64,000 nt of DNA from Warburgia ugandensis. Taxonomy: Eukaryota; Streptophyta; Magnoliopsida; Canellales; Canellaceae. How positions within the stretch are numbered: position 1 is the first letter of the stretch; each line of letters begins with the position of its first letter. The stretch lies in assembly GCA_035236585.1 (NCBI GenBank), contig CP141137.1:47700057-47764056 (forward strand), read 5' to 3'. Under the pieces are notes generated by a model. It worked only from the letters and a program-made list of their open reading frames with translations. It was not told the origin of the DNA and made no database searches. The translations under genes were made by a program, and so were the position numbers. Positions 23,242-38,215 of this stretch are shown here, one piece after another.

Positions 23242-25867
23242 TGATGAGTTTTGATTGTTCTGCCCTTTCTCTTGCGGGCTTAAACCCTCGCAAAACCCCG
23301 GGATTTTGCCCACTCTGAAGACCAAAATGCCCTTTCTTCGTATGAAGCGCGTTTGAAACTGGTATCTTTGGTCGTATCTGAACCGAAGAGGCATTGTACT
23401 CTCTAGCCAATTGCTTTAATTTGAGCACATGATTTTCCAACACTACATAACGCACGACTAGTATGCTTGCTAGTGCCATTTCTATATACACAAATATAAG
23501 TCCCTTCTTCCTTGCTCTTTGAAATCATTGAACTTCACAGGATATGTGTGTCATAAAATTCTTTTCCAGTTGGAGCTCATATTCCAGCACTTACCATTGT
23601 AAGACCTAAACTTGGTTCCACATTCTAAACACGAGCCATGTATTCATAAGACCACCTTTATGGGTTAACTGATCTTGATTTCACTTGATCTGAGAAGAGT
23701 TTGATTGATTTTACCATTTTCTTGCTAGATGACGTTAGTCCAGCACAAGCTAGGCTAATTTTTCTGAAACTCTTATGAGTTGAATGTTAGTCTAACATGA
23801 GTTAGACTAATTATCATCTAGTTTTGTAAACTCATTGGTAGACCAACTTAAGGGTCTATTCCTGGTGTGAATGAACTCTAGTTAGGTCAAACCAAATCTA
23901 GTCAAAGCAAGATCGTGCAAACTCGAAATCAACTAGCATATTGTTAGGTTGCGTAAGTGCTTAAACATGCTTGTTAAAGTAAAATCATTTGGACATAGAC
24001 CATAAACTTTCCTTCCTCAATCCATCTGATGACACTCTAAAATCTCCAATCAGTAACATCACATAAATAATTATTCTAAAAGCAACATTCCTTTGTTGGA
24101 AATCTTGCAAAACTAAATTACATTAATCGTAGTTTATGGGCATGCTCATAGCATCTTAGTGAAGATAGTTGAAGTCTCCCAAATTTGTGTAAGGGATATG
24201 GAAGCTCCATCTCTGGGATTCAACCAATCCAGACTCACTGTATACCTCAATTGATTTGCATGATCAGAATTGGTCGTTACTTTTATCTACAAGATAAATG
24301 CCTTAAAATAAAATCTCCAAAAGTCTTTCCTCAAATCACAATTAACCTCTTAGACTCTTAAAGATAGGTAAGATTAGAAACTCAATCCACATTAGAAATA
24401 AGATTAGAAATGGATCAGGAATCTAAAGTTTCAAGACCCACATGGAAATTAGTCCTTACGTGGTGGGCCATCTCTATAGTGAGAGGCCCACACACTTGGA
24501 CCTCTCTTGCTAAGCATTACTATACTCATGTCTCATATCTAGCTAGTGCCTAGACACACAACATATTTTCCACTCTTAAAGGCAAAAGGAGAGAGGCTTT
24601 ATGTAGGGATGCTTATATTCTCTTCCTTTGAGAAAGCCAACATGGGACTAATGTAGCTTTGACTTTAAAACAAAAGTTGAACATACTTCTAATAGATTTC
24701 ATTTGCATTTAATAATGAATTTTAAATTGGCATGTTTCCACAGCAGTAGATAAATGATTTTTGGTTAGTGGACTAAATGGTATTAGAAAGGGACTAAAGT
24801 AGCAAGGATAATAGAGAAGATAGCTAAAGGGAGATAAAGCATTCCCAACAAATGACTTGAATTTTTCCTTATTCATGAGTCCAAAGAAACTAATGGCTCC
24901 TATTTGTCAAAGAATTTGTATTGAAATGAGTTTTCTCTTGGAATGGATTCCTTAAATGACAGTGGGAAAGGAAATTGCTGACTTGTGGGAGGGCATATTT
25001 GATATATTAAAAGTAGAAGAGCATAATAGAAATTCACCAAAAGAGGTATCTTTTGGTCAAAAAGAGTCAAAGGGGATGGGGATAATAGAGATTTTTCATT
25101 TGAAAAAGACTTAAATTTTCTAAAAGAGGAAAATTAAATATTCTCACTTTAACTTTAAAAATATCATGAGCGAAGTCTTTCTAGTGTAATGGTGCTAGAA
25201 GGAGCCTCTCTTATGTTAGGTCACATGTTTGAGGAAACACATAGGTGTGTGCTTTCAATATTAATAAGAATAAAATATTAAAAACACTCTAATATCTACC
25301 AAAAAAAGAAAAAGCTTGCCAATCAGCTAAAAATTGAGTAAGTTGAGGGGATTTTTGAATTTTGTGAATTTGATATATAGGACACTTTTGCTATTTTTCT
25401 TATTTACTCTGTTAAGGTTGTATAAACACTTTATTGCTCTTTTATATTGTTATTGATGTTTTTTTTTTTTGCAAAAATAAAGACACATAGACACAATATG
25501 AGCTAATGCTCCCACACCCCTTTGGTACTACTACCACACCCTTTAGGAATGAGCAAACATCCCACTGCTTTGGGAAAAAATTGAATTTTTATCCCAACCC
25601 CCAAGTTTTAAGATGGGAAATGAAGGCAAAGATGGGAATGGGACAAAAAAGTCCTATTCCACCAAGTATAGGATGAGACATAGGATGGACTCTTTTGACA
25701 ATTTGGTTACCAATTCAAGTCCTAATGTTATTTATTCTATTTTTAAAAATCTAATTTTACACATATATATAGGAAATAATATCTTATTAATTCCTTCCTT
25801 ATTTACATTTCTTCTTTAATTCATTTAATTCATTTATTTAATCTTTACTAGTAGCCAATATGTGCAT

Positions 25868-25940
<73 letters not shown>

Positions 25941-26730
25941 GGTGACTTTTTTTGAAAGAGAAGGGAGACTTTTAGCCTTTCTATAATACATTATTAGCTA
26001 CCAGAAATTGAGAAAGAAATTTAATAAATGCTTTTGTTGAAACTTGAAACTATTATATATATATATATATATTGGATATGTAAATTATTATACAAATTAG
26101 TTTCTAAGTTGGTCAATGGTCGACCCTGAGAGTTTCCTTTATATAATGAATAGCTATTTAGACTATTATTTAATTGTTCCTTTTAAATATTTTTTAGTGA
26201 TCACTACTTTATTAATTTATTTGATTATGTTAAAAACATTTAGCATAAAATTGCATGAAATTTGGAATATTAGTATTTAAACATTTACATAATAGTGTTT
26301 TTTTAACAAGCAAATAATTAGAAAGTGAATCACTTGCTCATCTACTCTTTTAAATCTAATCCCTAGCTAAAGGGAGAAGCGGTGACTCAAACTTGTAACC
26401 AAGCATATTCCAAGGGAGACATTGCATTGTGAGCTATACATTTATTGGAAATAATTTTTTTCTTGAGTTTTAGTTACCATTAGATGCTTTCTAAGCAGTA
26501 GAGTTTTATTTTCCAAAGAAAATAAAAAACTATTTGGGATGCTACTTGTGTTGAACCTAGGACTCTTAGGACAAGGGGGGACAATGACCTTGCTTGGGAT
26601 GAGATGGGATAAAAGTTTCATGTCTAGGCTTTTCTAGATCAGACAAGACTTCTCCAATACCCATCTCATGCTCCCCTACACTCTTTTGGGTTTTATGGTA
26701 AAAGTACATATGGGGTCTTCTTTTTTGTTT
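23242..26730. other. Gene-poor AT-rich spacer upstream of mtSSB
   Basis: The first 100-200 bases are the likely 5' untranslated region and promoter of the minus-strand SSB gene. The rest has no supported gene. It contains a GA microsatellite and a TA run (26056-26072). Around 25165-25270 a segment with GTAATGGTGCTAGAAGGAGC and GGTCACATGTTTGAGG may be an old tRNA-derived SINE, but the ends are not definable. Confidence 0.55.
25873..25936. repeat. (GA)n microsatellite
   Basis: About 32 uninterrupted GA units in AT-rich spacer. Confidence 0.97.
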
Positions 26731-26734
26731 GATC

Positions 26735-29700
26735 AATCATCTTCAACTTCTTCACTTGAGGCAAACCTAATGTGACATGAGTCAATCATTGACATTACCT
26801 CAAGCGAGGGTGAAAAATGGGCAAGGGATGCTAGGAAGTTCCCCTAAAAGTGACGTGCTACATTGGATCCGAGATTTGTAGTGAAAAATGAGCAAGTGCT
26901 GTTAGAGTGTTCCCTCGAAAGGGGTGCACTGCATCAAAACCGAGGTGCAATGGAAAGTAGGAATGGGTTCATGTCATGGGGGTCAAGAAGTGCACGAGTA
27001 AATAGGCTAGCTTAGAAGAATAATATTAGTATTGCTAGATACAATATAGGCATATTAACAAATAAAAGTTTGGAGTTAGTAGATATGACAAAACATAGGA
27101 GAGTCAACATCGATTGTATCCAAGAAATCAAGTGGAAAGAGGGTTAAAACTAAAGAAATCGATGGGTATAAGCTTGGATACATAGAAAAGGACAATAATA
27201 GAAATGACGTAGGGATAGTCGCGAATAAAAAATTAAAGGATAAAGTTGTAGATGTTACAAGAACTAGTGATAGAATTATAATAATAAAACTTGTTCTAGG
27301 ATGGAAGATCATAAATATTATGGGTGCATACACATTGTAAGTAGGGTTAGAAGATACAATTAAGAGGTAGGTTTAGGAAGATAAGGAGGGGGTCATGTAA
27401 GAAATTCCCAACACAAAGGAGATACTTATAGGACCATACTGAAATACTCATGTGAGAAAAAAGAAGAAGAAGGATATGATAGGGTATATGGAGGGTATGA
27501 TATCAAAGAACAACATGAGACGGAGGAAGCTATCCTAGATTTTGTTTTGGCATATAACTTAGCCTTAGCAAATACATTCTTTAATAAGAGGGGTGAACAC
27601 ATAATAACCTTTAAAAGTAGACTCTATAAAAGTCAAATAGACTTTTTTATACTTAGGAATACTAAAAGATGAATGTGTAAGGATTATAAGGTGATACTTG
27701 GTGAGAGTTTAACCTCACAACATAAGTTAATTGTTACTGAACTTAATAAGTATCAAAAGACTAAGTGGTAGAACTTAAAAGGGGAAAGAATAACCTCACC
27801 CACAAACAAGTTGACGGTAGAAAGAAACTAGAACAATAAAACAAAAGTAAATACTATGTTAATTAATATGGCTAAGTCCATTAAGAAAGTGAAAAAATGT
27901 GTCTTAGAAGTATCCAAAGGTAACAAGGCAATCAGTACATGAACTTGGTGGTGGAGTGAAAAAGTATAAAATAATAATAATAAAGATAAATATATGTGTT
28001 TTAAAGTATGATAGGATACTAGAAATAATGAAAACTTTGAGTAGTATAAGAATGCTAAAAAGGTTGCTAAGAAAATAGTAAGTGAGGCTAAACTTAAGGC
28101 ATATGATGATCTCTATAATATATTAAGATTAAGAGAAGGAGAGAAAAATGTGTTTAAACTTGTAAAAATAAGAGAATAGAATGGTAAGGATTTAGATCGC
28201 ATTAAGTGTATTGCAAGTGATGACCAAAGGGTACTAGTCAAAGATGATGAGATTAAATAAAAGCGGGAAGGTTACTTCCAAAAATTGCTAAATGACAATT
28301 ACCTTAAGAATATATGGATTAAAAGTAATGTAAACCTAAATAATATTGGACATTATAGACACAATTGTATGATTGAAATACCTGAAGTGAAAGAGGCTTT
28401 GAAAAAGATGAAATCAAGAGAGGCCCTGGGGCCCGATGGTATACCAATAGAGGTTTGAAAGCATATGGGAGATATTGAAGTAGTATGGTTGACAAAGTTG
28501 TTTAACAATATTATAAAATCAAAGAAAATTTGGATAAATGGAAGAAGAGTTATATTGTACCAATTTATGAGAATATAGGAGACATACAAAGTTGCACTAA
28601 TTATCGGGGAATCATACTTATGAACCACATTATAAAGCATTTTGAAAGAGTGATTGAGAAGAGGTTATGTCTTGAGATAAGTTTATCAGAGAACCAGTTT
28701 AGTTATATGCCTCGAAGGTCTACCATGGAAGCTATCTTCCTATTTAGACAATTGATAGAGAAATCTCTAGAGAGGAGGGAAGACATGTATATGGTCTTTA
28801 TTGACTTAGAAAAAGCTTATGATAGGGTCCCTAAAGAATAAATATGGTAGGTGTTAGGCAAGAATTGGGTTTCACTGAGGTATATTGACATAATTAAATA
28901 TATGTATGAGGGAGCGATTATAAATGTTAGGCCCACCAACAAGGAGATTAGTGATTTTCCTATCATTGTAAGATTGCACCAAGGATCAACATTATGCCCA
29001 TACCTTTGCACATTGGTTATAAGTGAGTTAACAAAACATTTGCATCAGGAGATTCCATAGTGTATGTTATTTATAGATGATATAACATTAATTGACTAGA
29101 CAAGGGATGGCGTAAACACAAAGCTAGAGTTATGGAGAGAAGTATTATAATATAAAGGATTTAAAATAAGTCAAACTAAGACAGAGTATATGGAATGCAA
29201 TTTTAGCAAGGAGAGGAGTATGTCGGGAGTATTAATAAATATTGATAACCAAGAAGTGCCCCTAAATGACTACTTTAAGTTCTTACTATGGATCACTCAC
29301 AAGAGTAAAGAGATTGAGAGGAAGGTTGCCCAGAGAATCCAAGCTGGTCGGAACAAATGGAGATGTGCCTTTGGAGTTCTGTATAATCAGTAGGTATCAC
29401 TCAAATTGAAAGAAAAATTCTATAGGATGGCTATAAGGCCGGCCATACTCTATGGGTCTAAGTGTTGGGTAGTTAGCAGTTAAAAAACATCATGTACATA
29501 AGATGAAAGTAGCCAAAATGATTATGTTGAAATGGATGAGTGGCAAGACAAGAAAATATAGAATTAGGAATGAAAACATTTGAGAAAACTTATGAGTAGC
29601 ACTAATAAGTAACATGATAAGAGAGATTAGACTTAGATGGTTTGGACATGTCTAATAGAGACCAAAATGACATTGGTTAGGAGTGAGGCATTGCAAAGTT

Positions 29701-29883
29701 GACAATCCTAAAAGGGCAAGGAGAAGGTCAAAAGAATGTGGATAGAAGTAATGAGAAAAGATTTAAAAACTTTGGAATTAAATGAAACTATGATACTTAA
29801 TAGAGGAGAATGGAGGAAAAAGATTCATATGTCTGACCCCTAATCGAGATAAGGTTTTGATGATGATGATGATGATGATAATG
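26735..29883 (+). mobile_element. RTE-clade LINE (copy 3), heavily decayed
   Basis: Colinear with copies 2 and 4 from the leader (AATCATCTTCAACTTCTTCA resembles the end of the palindromic leader module; the GACATGAGTC block follows) through the endonuclease (ANTFFNKRGEH-like) and RT. Readable RT pieces are GPDGIPIEV, YIVPIYENIGDIQSCTNYRG, SENQFSYMPRRSTMEAIFLF, MVFIDLEKAYDRVPKE, and LFIDDITLI where the family has FADD. The tail ends in ATG repeats at about 29883. It is full of stops and frameshifts, more than the other copies, and is the oldest by that measure. No target-site duplication was recognised. The left boundary is approximate. Confidence 0.88.
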
Positions 29884-32800
29884 AATTTATTCATCTTAAG
29901 TATCTATATGTAAACAGGCTATGTTGCAAAAATTATATACTTTAAACGATCTTGAAATTGGTTCTTTTACGTTACTAATTTTACTACCATCTATTTTAGA
30001 ACTCAAATAATAATAATATAATCATCCACTTTATGTATTTTTGGGATCAAGTCTCATCTACTGTAAAACAATTAAGATGAACAGTTAAGATTATCATTGA
30101 AGTAGGCCCTCTAGGTGAAAGTATGACAAAACTCCAAAAGATGATGTACGATTAGTTTCAAAGAGGAATAATCAATTCAAGTGCAACTTGGACTTGTCAT
30201 AATTTAGATGCCACTCTACTTACTTTTAACATGACTTTGTTGTAGATCTTAGCCATTCAATATACTGGAAATAATTTAGATGGACTAGTACAAATTTTAT
30301 GCCAGTTTTGTGATTTATCTATGTTTTGTTGTGACTTTTAACTTAAGAAACATAAGATAAACTATGGCTATAAATTTTATGCCTTAGGTTAAAGTGTATG
30401 TATATATTTGAAATAGTTATAGATCTCTGTTTGTCATATTGTATAGGTGAGAGAGAGAAAATTATATTGTGTTTCTGTAGATAATGGAAAGCACGATATG
30501 GCACAAAGAAAAATGGGACACAAGCCAACTTTTTTGGTTTTTTCATAGATCTAAAAATGTTCATTTGACTCAACCTCATTAGAATAGTCAAGGTATAAAA
30601 TCTCACACACAAGGGAGATCTCAGGGGCTTTCATTTTTAGGCATTTTTTGCTTATAAAGTGGATGGATACTGGCAGATGGAAAAAAAAAAAAAAACACCT
30701 ATCCTATGCCATAAACCATCTATTTTACAATCAAAAGATACATAAAAGTGAAGGCCCTATAAGCCTTTTTTAGATATGCATTTGTTACCTAGGCCATCAG
30801 AACGAAGTTGATCATATGAACATTTTGGACCTTTTAAGAAAAACAAAATGTGGACTTATGCCTTATTTCTCTTTCCATCATTTAGTGCCTCCCACTACCT
30901 ATGGAAGCACTAAATAATCTCTCTTGCTCTTGCTTACTTTGCACATTTTGGTGTTCAAATGGATACCATCTCTCTCATGTGTGCGAACCCTCTTCACCCC
31001 AATTTTTTTATTGAAACAGTTCATTCATCAAATTCACTGATTTCCAAGAAGGAAGGGTGCCAAAGATTTCATTTATATGGAGAATATTAACATAGTCTTT
31101 TGTGGTTGGAAAATAAATGATACAAATAAAAAAACTCTCCTCAAAACACTATCCATTTTCCAACCAACCAAAACATTCAAGAGAGGGCCATTGGAGCTTC
31201 ACAATAGATAAGATTTTTTATATCCCGTTTGGGGGTCAGCAAATCTGATTAATGGATTAGATCACTCAAAAAAAGAGGGAGGAGGGCCAACGCACATGAG
31301 AGAGTATGTACTACTCATTGGTACCCAACGAGAGAGATACATTCTACATACACTCTTGAGCAATGTGGATAAAATGGATTGTATTCTTGGTAATCCCTAT
31401 CTTTTGGTCTGAAAAGCCCTTATTTTTTTACTTTTACTTAACTATCCCCCATCTTTCTTTCTACAACTCTAAGTAGCCTCATTCCACTAGATGATGTTAA
31501 TGTACCTCCTAATACTAGTGGTAAAATGGAAATTTAAGTACCACTTCTTCCTAAAGTCCATATTATTGTGTTTTCAGTTGCTTTTGGATGTGATTAAATT
31601 AATTCTAAACACTAGCTATTGCTGAAGTTTGACCAAGACCCCAAATGCTCAAACTATGTACAAATTGTCTTGGGCAATGTCTCTTGTAGTATTTCATCAA
31701 TGACTAATCCAATTTGAAACCATATTTGGTCTCTCTCTCTCTCTCTCTCTCTCTCTAATGAGGGTGAGCATGGGATGAGTATTGGAATATTTCTCTCTTC
31801 TTAGAAAAGTCCAAACATGAACATTTTGTGTCATCATGTCCCAAACAAAGTCCTTGTCGAGGCCATAAGTGTCCAAACAATTAGTTGTTTTATTTAAAAA
31901 ATAAAACTTTACTACTTGAAGAACATGTAAAGGTATATAGAACTCAAGGAGAAACATTATTTCTATAAAATTTAACTGCTAATATCTAAAAAATCATACA
32001 ATTTCATATATAAAACTTTCAAGATAAAAAACTATATAATAGTTTCATCAATAACATTTAGAGAAATGATAATATCGCCCCTTGTAATAACCCTATTCCC
32101 CCATGTTTTGACTTGTAAAAAAGTTGACTTTAATGTTACAAAGCCATAAAACCTCGTGTAAGTATCCTAAACCTAGTAAATGGTGAGAGTAAGGTTGCTA
32201 CAAAGGACCAGAATATTATTTTTCTAACATTTATTTATTTTCATTTTCATTTTATACTAGCTATTAATGCATTTTGGAAAGACTAAAATGCACCCATTCT
32301 CTTTCTCGTAATGAAGATACCAATATATTTTTTTGGAAATAGTAAGCCCTATCAAACATTACTCGCTCTTTCTCTCTCTGCCAACATGCATATGCATGTT
32401 TGGTTACTAGTAGAGATTAAAGAAAAGAAAAAGGTAAAAAGAAATGTAAATGAGGAATAAATTTTAGTAAAATAAGATTTCTTATAATAATAATAATATG
32501 ATATTGGAACATTCACCTTAATTGTCAAAAAGTCTGTCGCATATCCCAAAACTCTAGGTTTGGCATAAAAGTTCGAGTTTTGGATCGATTAAAAAAAAGA
32601 AACCATGAGGAACTCCCAACGGTGATCATCACAGACTTTTGGATGGATAAGAAAAAGAAACCATGAGGAACTAATATATTGAATTTGTTTAACAAAATAT
32701 TTTCATCTTCCAACAAGGAAGTACAAATAAAACAACAGATAATCAAACACAAAAAATTAAAATCCAGAAAACTCATTTGAGAGCTCTTGGGTACATAACC

Positions 32801-33228
32801 ATTGTCTCCTTCATTCAGCCCAAACATAGTGCAGGATTCCTCTTTGTTGCTAAAAGTCATCATCAACGCCCAAACTAAGCCTCTTCCCTGTTTTCCGATA
32901 TTCACCACCTTGCAAGTCAGAGTATCCATAATATCAAATAGGAAACCTAGGAACCAACCGTTTCTTCTGGACCCCAACTTTCTTAAACTGTTCCTACAAG
33001 GTGAACTCCTACCAGATTTAGTCACATTCAAAACTTGAAGTGCAACCCTAGAGAAGATCAAACAAGAAACTATCAGCAAGGATGATGAAAAACAGGTACA
33101 ATACCCACTTCATCGACATTGTGAAAATCAAAACCAGATAGCTAAGTAGTTCTTTGGCACTCAAAGATTTAATTACCAGAAGCCAAAAATTTATATTGCT
33201 ACTAGTCCCCAAAGGTGAATTGCCCCAA
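29884..33228. other. Gene-poor AT-rich spacer
   Basis: No supported gene. It contains a TC microsatellite at 31727-31757. A minus-strand open frame at 32525-33079 is discussed under rejected items; its sequence has no recognisable domain. Confidence 0.5.
31727..31757. repeat. (TC)n microsatellite
   Basis: About 15 TC units, preceded by GG and followed by TAATGAGGG. Confidence 0.95.
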
Positions 33229-34195
33229 GTCAATTGCTATGTTGTCTCAGCATTTGGGTCTTGGATTGAACCTGAGTAGCAACTGCAGACAGAAGGCCTA
33301 GTATTAGCACTGCACCCGTATAGAGAAATAGGCCTTTTGGCAAAGCCTCCATAGTAAGAACCAGATAGAGCAATCCACCAAAGATATGATGTATGTGAAT
33401 AAATTCCTCTCTTCTCTTCTAAAGTTGAACCAAGGGTCACTGAAGAATCTGTGACAAAGACAGCGATAATAGAAACTTCAGTTGAAGGAACAGCAAAGTC
33501 CACTTTTGAAAACGGTTGAGTTACTTCACTCTCTTCCCAAAGTAGCTAAAAACCCAGAAATATCAACTATAAAGGGCTTCAATGCAGGAAGCTACTACCT
33601 ATGCAAGGTCCAGGGAAGAGGCAGACCACAAGAGTCTATATTATGCAGCCTTACCTTGCATTTTGCAAGAGGCTATTTCTACCTCTTGAATCCATGACCT
33701 CATGATCACGTCAAAAGGCTTTAGGAGGAGTATTTAAAACTTACAATTTACCCTGGTAATATTGGGCACGTTGGCAGCATCCGGTGAAATGGGGCTACTT
33801 AGATCTAGGGGAGGAAAGATAGAACTAGTTGGGGAAAATTGAAAAGGTGGGGCTACTTAAAAGTTTAGACCAAAAGTTGGGGACTCACAAGGATACAACC
33901 CAGTCCAAATCAACATGTGACCCATGGCTAAACATTTCCCTTCTTCTCATATCTAAGCAAAGAAAGGAAAGATGAGCTTACCTTTTTTGTAAGAAAGCAT
34001 CATGTCCATAACGTGGGTTTCTGTAGAAGGACCGCATTGAGAGCCCACTAAAAGACCTAAAAAGATTGCAGCATGCATGGGATTACCGCATTGCAGAAAT
34101 TATGTTATTTCCATGTATGAAAAGCCCATTGCATTTGAACCTTTAATCGTCTCCCATGGATCATTCATGGCTGCAACTCCCTGCAAGGGAGCATG
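33229..34195 (-). other. Possible unidentified small multi-exon gene or gene remnant (membrane protein-like)
   Basis: On the minus strand three candidate exons can be chained with consistent phase. One after TTGCAG near 34180 reads GVAAMNDPWETIK. One near 34080-33985, between TTTTTAG and GTAAGC, reads LLVGSQCGPSTETHVMDMM. A last one about 33411-33229 reads EEFIHIHHIFGGLLYLVL and then a second hydrophobic stretch (LYTGAVLILGLLSAVA) ending HSN and stop. Two hydrophobic segments suggest membrane helices. I do not recognise the family. The start is not found; a minus-strand frame at 36095-36334 could hold an N-terminus, but nothing ties it to these exons. An Au SINE lies in the proposed last intron. 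It may equally be a chance set of splice-like signals. Confidence 0.3.
33571..33728 (-). mobile_element. Au SINE, partial
   Basis: Minus-strand Au element: AAAGGGC end, CTATGCAAGGTCCAGGGAAG, GCAGCCTTACCTTGCATTTT and GCAAGAGGCT blocks. The head beyond GATCACGTC is deleted or degenerate. Confidence 0.82.
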
Positions 34196-34716
34196 CCAAG
34201 GCATGCAAACCAATAAAAATGAAAATAATTTATAATAAATGAAAATAATCAATCTCTCAAATTGAGAACCTGATATACATTCTCATGTATGATAGTGACA
34301 CTTTTTCTTTTTCTTTTTTCTATTTAAAATTTAGTTATTCAGTAAAGATTTTCCCTAATAAATTCCCAAAGTGTTGTCGACATCCTATCGAGAAAGCGCT
34401 TTAAAAATGGGCTCATTTAGTTTTTTTCTTTCTTTTTTTCTTTTGAGAGGTAAGAAAAAGCTCAACAAAAAGGGCACATTTAATTAGCAAGAAAGAAATG
34501 TCTAGTCGGAGAGCAAGTGCCATTTTCTAGTACTTCATCTCAACACTTCCTCAATTAATTTTCATGGAAATGAGACTCATGTTTTAAGGTAGATTGAATT
34601 TGCTCTAAAAGGACTATAGGGATTGATTTCCCTCCAGCTGAAGTAGATAATTAAAAATCATAGAAAGCTGGAAAACAAATTCCACCACCATTGCCATGTC
34701 CAAGGTGAAGAATGCC

Positions 34717-34932
34717 GTTATCAAATGGTTAAAAAAGGAGCAGCCTAGGTGTACGAAGCTCCAGCATATGTGGGGTCTAGGGAAGGGGCAGACTTAAGGG
34801 CCTATAGTATGCAGCCTTACGTTGTATTTTTGCAAGAAACTATTTCCATGTCTTGAACCCGTGACCTTAAGGTCACATGATGACAACTTTTACTGTTGTG
34901 CCAAGGCTCCCCTTCGCGGTTATCAAATGATT
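34717..34932 (-). mobile_element. Au SINE, near full length, with target-site duplication
   Basis: Minus-strand Au SINE from GGAGCAGCCTAGGTGTACGA to TTGTGCCAAGGCTCCCCTTC. The B box reads as GAACCCGTGACCTTAAGG. The target-site duplication GTTATCAAATGGTT (34717-34730) and GTTATCAAATGATT (34919-34932) has one mismatch. Confidence 0.92.
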
Positions 34933-36804
<1,872 letters not shown>

Positions 36805-36827
36805 TTAGCGTTTCTATTCATCTTTCA

Positions 36828-38215
36828 ATGGGGAGAAGCCCATGTTGTTCAAAACCAGGTCTTAAGAAGGGTCCATGGACACCAGAGGAAGATTTACTAC
36901 TCATAGAATACATAAACACCCATGGAGAAGGTGGATGGTCAAGTCTTCCGAAGAAAGCAGGTATCAAGATGTCCCTCCTTTTCATCAAGTACTTACTACA
37001 CTGTTATGTCAATGTTATCATGGGATGTTTGATTGATAATGACCTATTTCTTCTACTCATACGTGTAGTTACTATCACTAGTACTGTTGTAAGTTTGTAA
37101 CTGTTGATAGTTTCGGCCCTCTACCACTAACGATAAGGACCATTCTTTGTTGGTTCAATCTGAAACTGTAGGCTTATCAAGATGCGGCAAAAGTTGTCGA
37201 CTTCGATGGATGAATTATCTCAGGCCTGATGTGAAACATGGGTTCATCTTGCCAGAAGAAGCAGACCTAATCTTGAGACTCCATCGCTTGCTCGGAAACA
37301 GGTACGAGGCTCTTGCATGAATAACAAAATGGTCACTGAAATGAAAACCCTAATTTGAATTGAACCCAGAGAAACACATCCAATTGCTTATTTCATGGTG
37401 GATTGAATTGATGTAGATGGGCACTTATAGCTGGTCGAATACCTGGTCGTACAGACAACGAGATAAAGAACTATTGGAACACCCATCTTAGCAAACAACT
37501 CATAAGCCAAGGTATAGACCCAAGAACTCACAAACCATTGGCACCAGAATCTCTAATTCCTCCACCAAAACCGCCACAACATAAGACGAAGAAGGAACCA
37601 GCTGCCAGTAATTGCAGTAGACCGTCACCACCTGTAATTGATAACAACACCAATCTTCCTGAATTATCAGGATTGATGAACTGGCATCAGATCGACTTCA
37701 ATTGCCTGAAGTCTGACATCGGTTCAATCAGATACCCCATGACTAACACTGTGCAGACAGCCACATATGTTACTCGAGATGATTTAACATCGGCACCCTT
37801 GTCCGGAATCAATAATATTGATGGGACAGATTTAGTTAGTTGCCTTGATCAGCAATCGAATCTAGCATCCAACGGCCATTTCCAATTGGAGGAGATGTCC
37901 GACCCATGTCAACAGTATCATTACTATAGTCAAGATCTGCAAGTTCAAGTTCAAGAAGGGGGTTCTAAAATGTTAGAGTACGCGGAGAATTTTGGGCTGC
38001 CAAGTTCAAGTGACCAAGAAGTAGAGTGCAAGTTCGTCCAAGGGATGATTTCCTCAGATCAGTATCTCCTCCAACCTCTTGCTCATGGAGATGGTTTCAC
38101 CGCAGGGTCTCTCAACGAAAGTATTCCTTGCTGGCCCAACTTCAGTAATGAAGTGGCACTGCTGAACTATGGTCAAGAAATGCCTTTCATGGCTTTCCAA
38201 ACGCATGAAGAGTGA
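36828..38215 (+). CDS. R2R3-MYB transcription factor, complete, three exons
   Basis: Exons 36828-36960, 37172-37301 and 37417-38215, all GT-AG with matching phases; 1062 nt, 353 residues. The N-terminus [20 protein letters not shown] is typical of plant R2R3-MYBs. R2 has Trp spacing through [20 protein letters not shown] and [16 protein letters not shown]3 has the usual hydrophobic residue in place of the first Trp (HGFILPEE), then [20 protein letters not shown] and NYWNTHL. R3 carries a bHLH-interaction pattern (D-L-x2-R-x3-L-x6-L-x3-R) in [20 protein letters not shown], as in flavonoid and cell-fate MYBs that act with bHLH partners. The C-terminal half is Ser/Pro/Gln-rich, without an LxLxL repressor motif that I can see, so I do not assign a subgroup. 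Intron positions are the usual two of the family. AATAAA at 38247 may serve polyadenylation. Confidence 0.95.

Noticed and set aside
25873..25936. Regularly repeated array
   Set aside because: A simple dinucleotide microsatellite, not a CRISPR or a structured repeat-spacer array.
32525..33079. 184-codon minus-strand frame
   Set aside because: Cys/Phe/Leu-rich translation without a recognisable domain or consistent gene structure. It may include 3' sequence of the candidate gene at 33.2-34.2 kb, but I cannot support it as coding.
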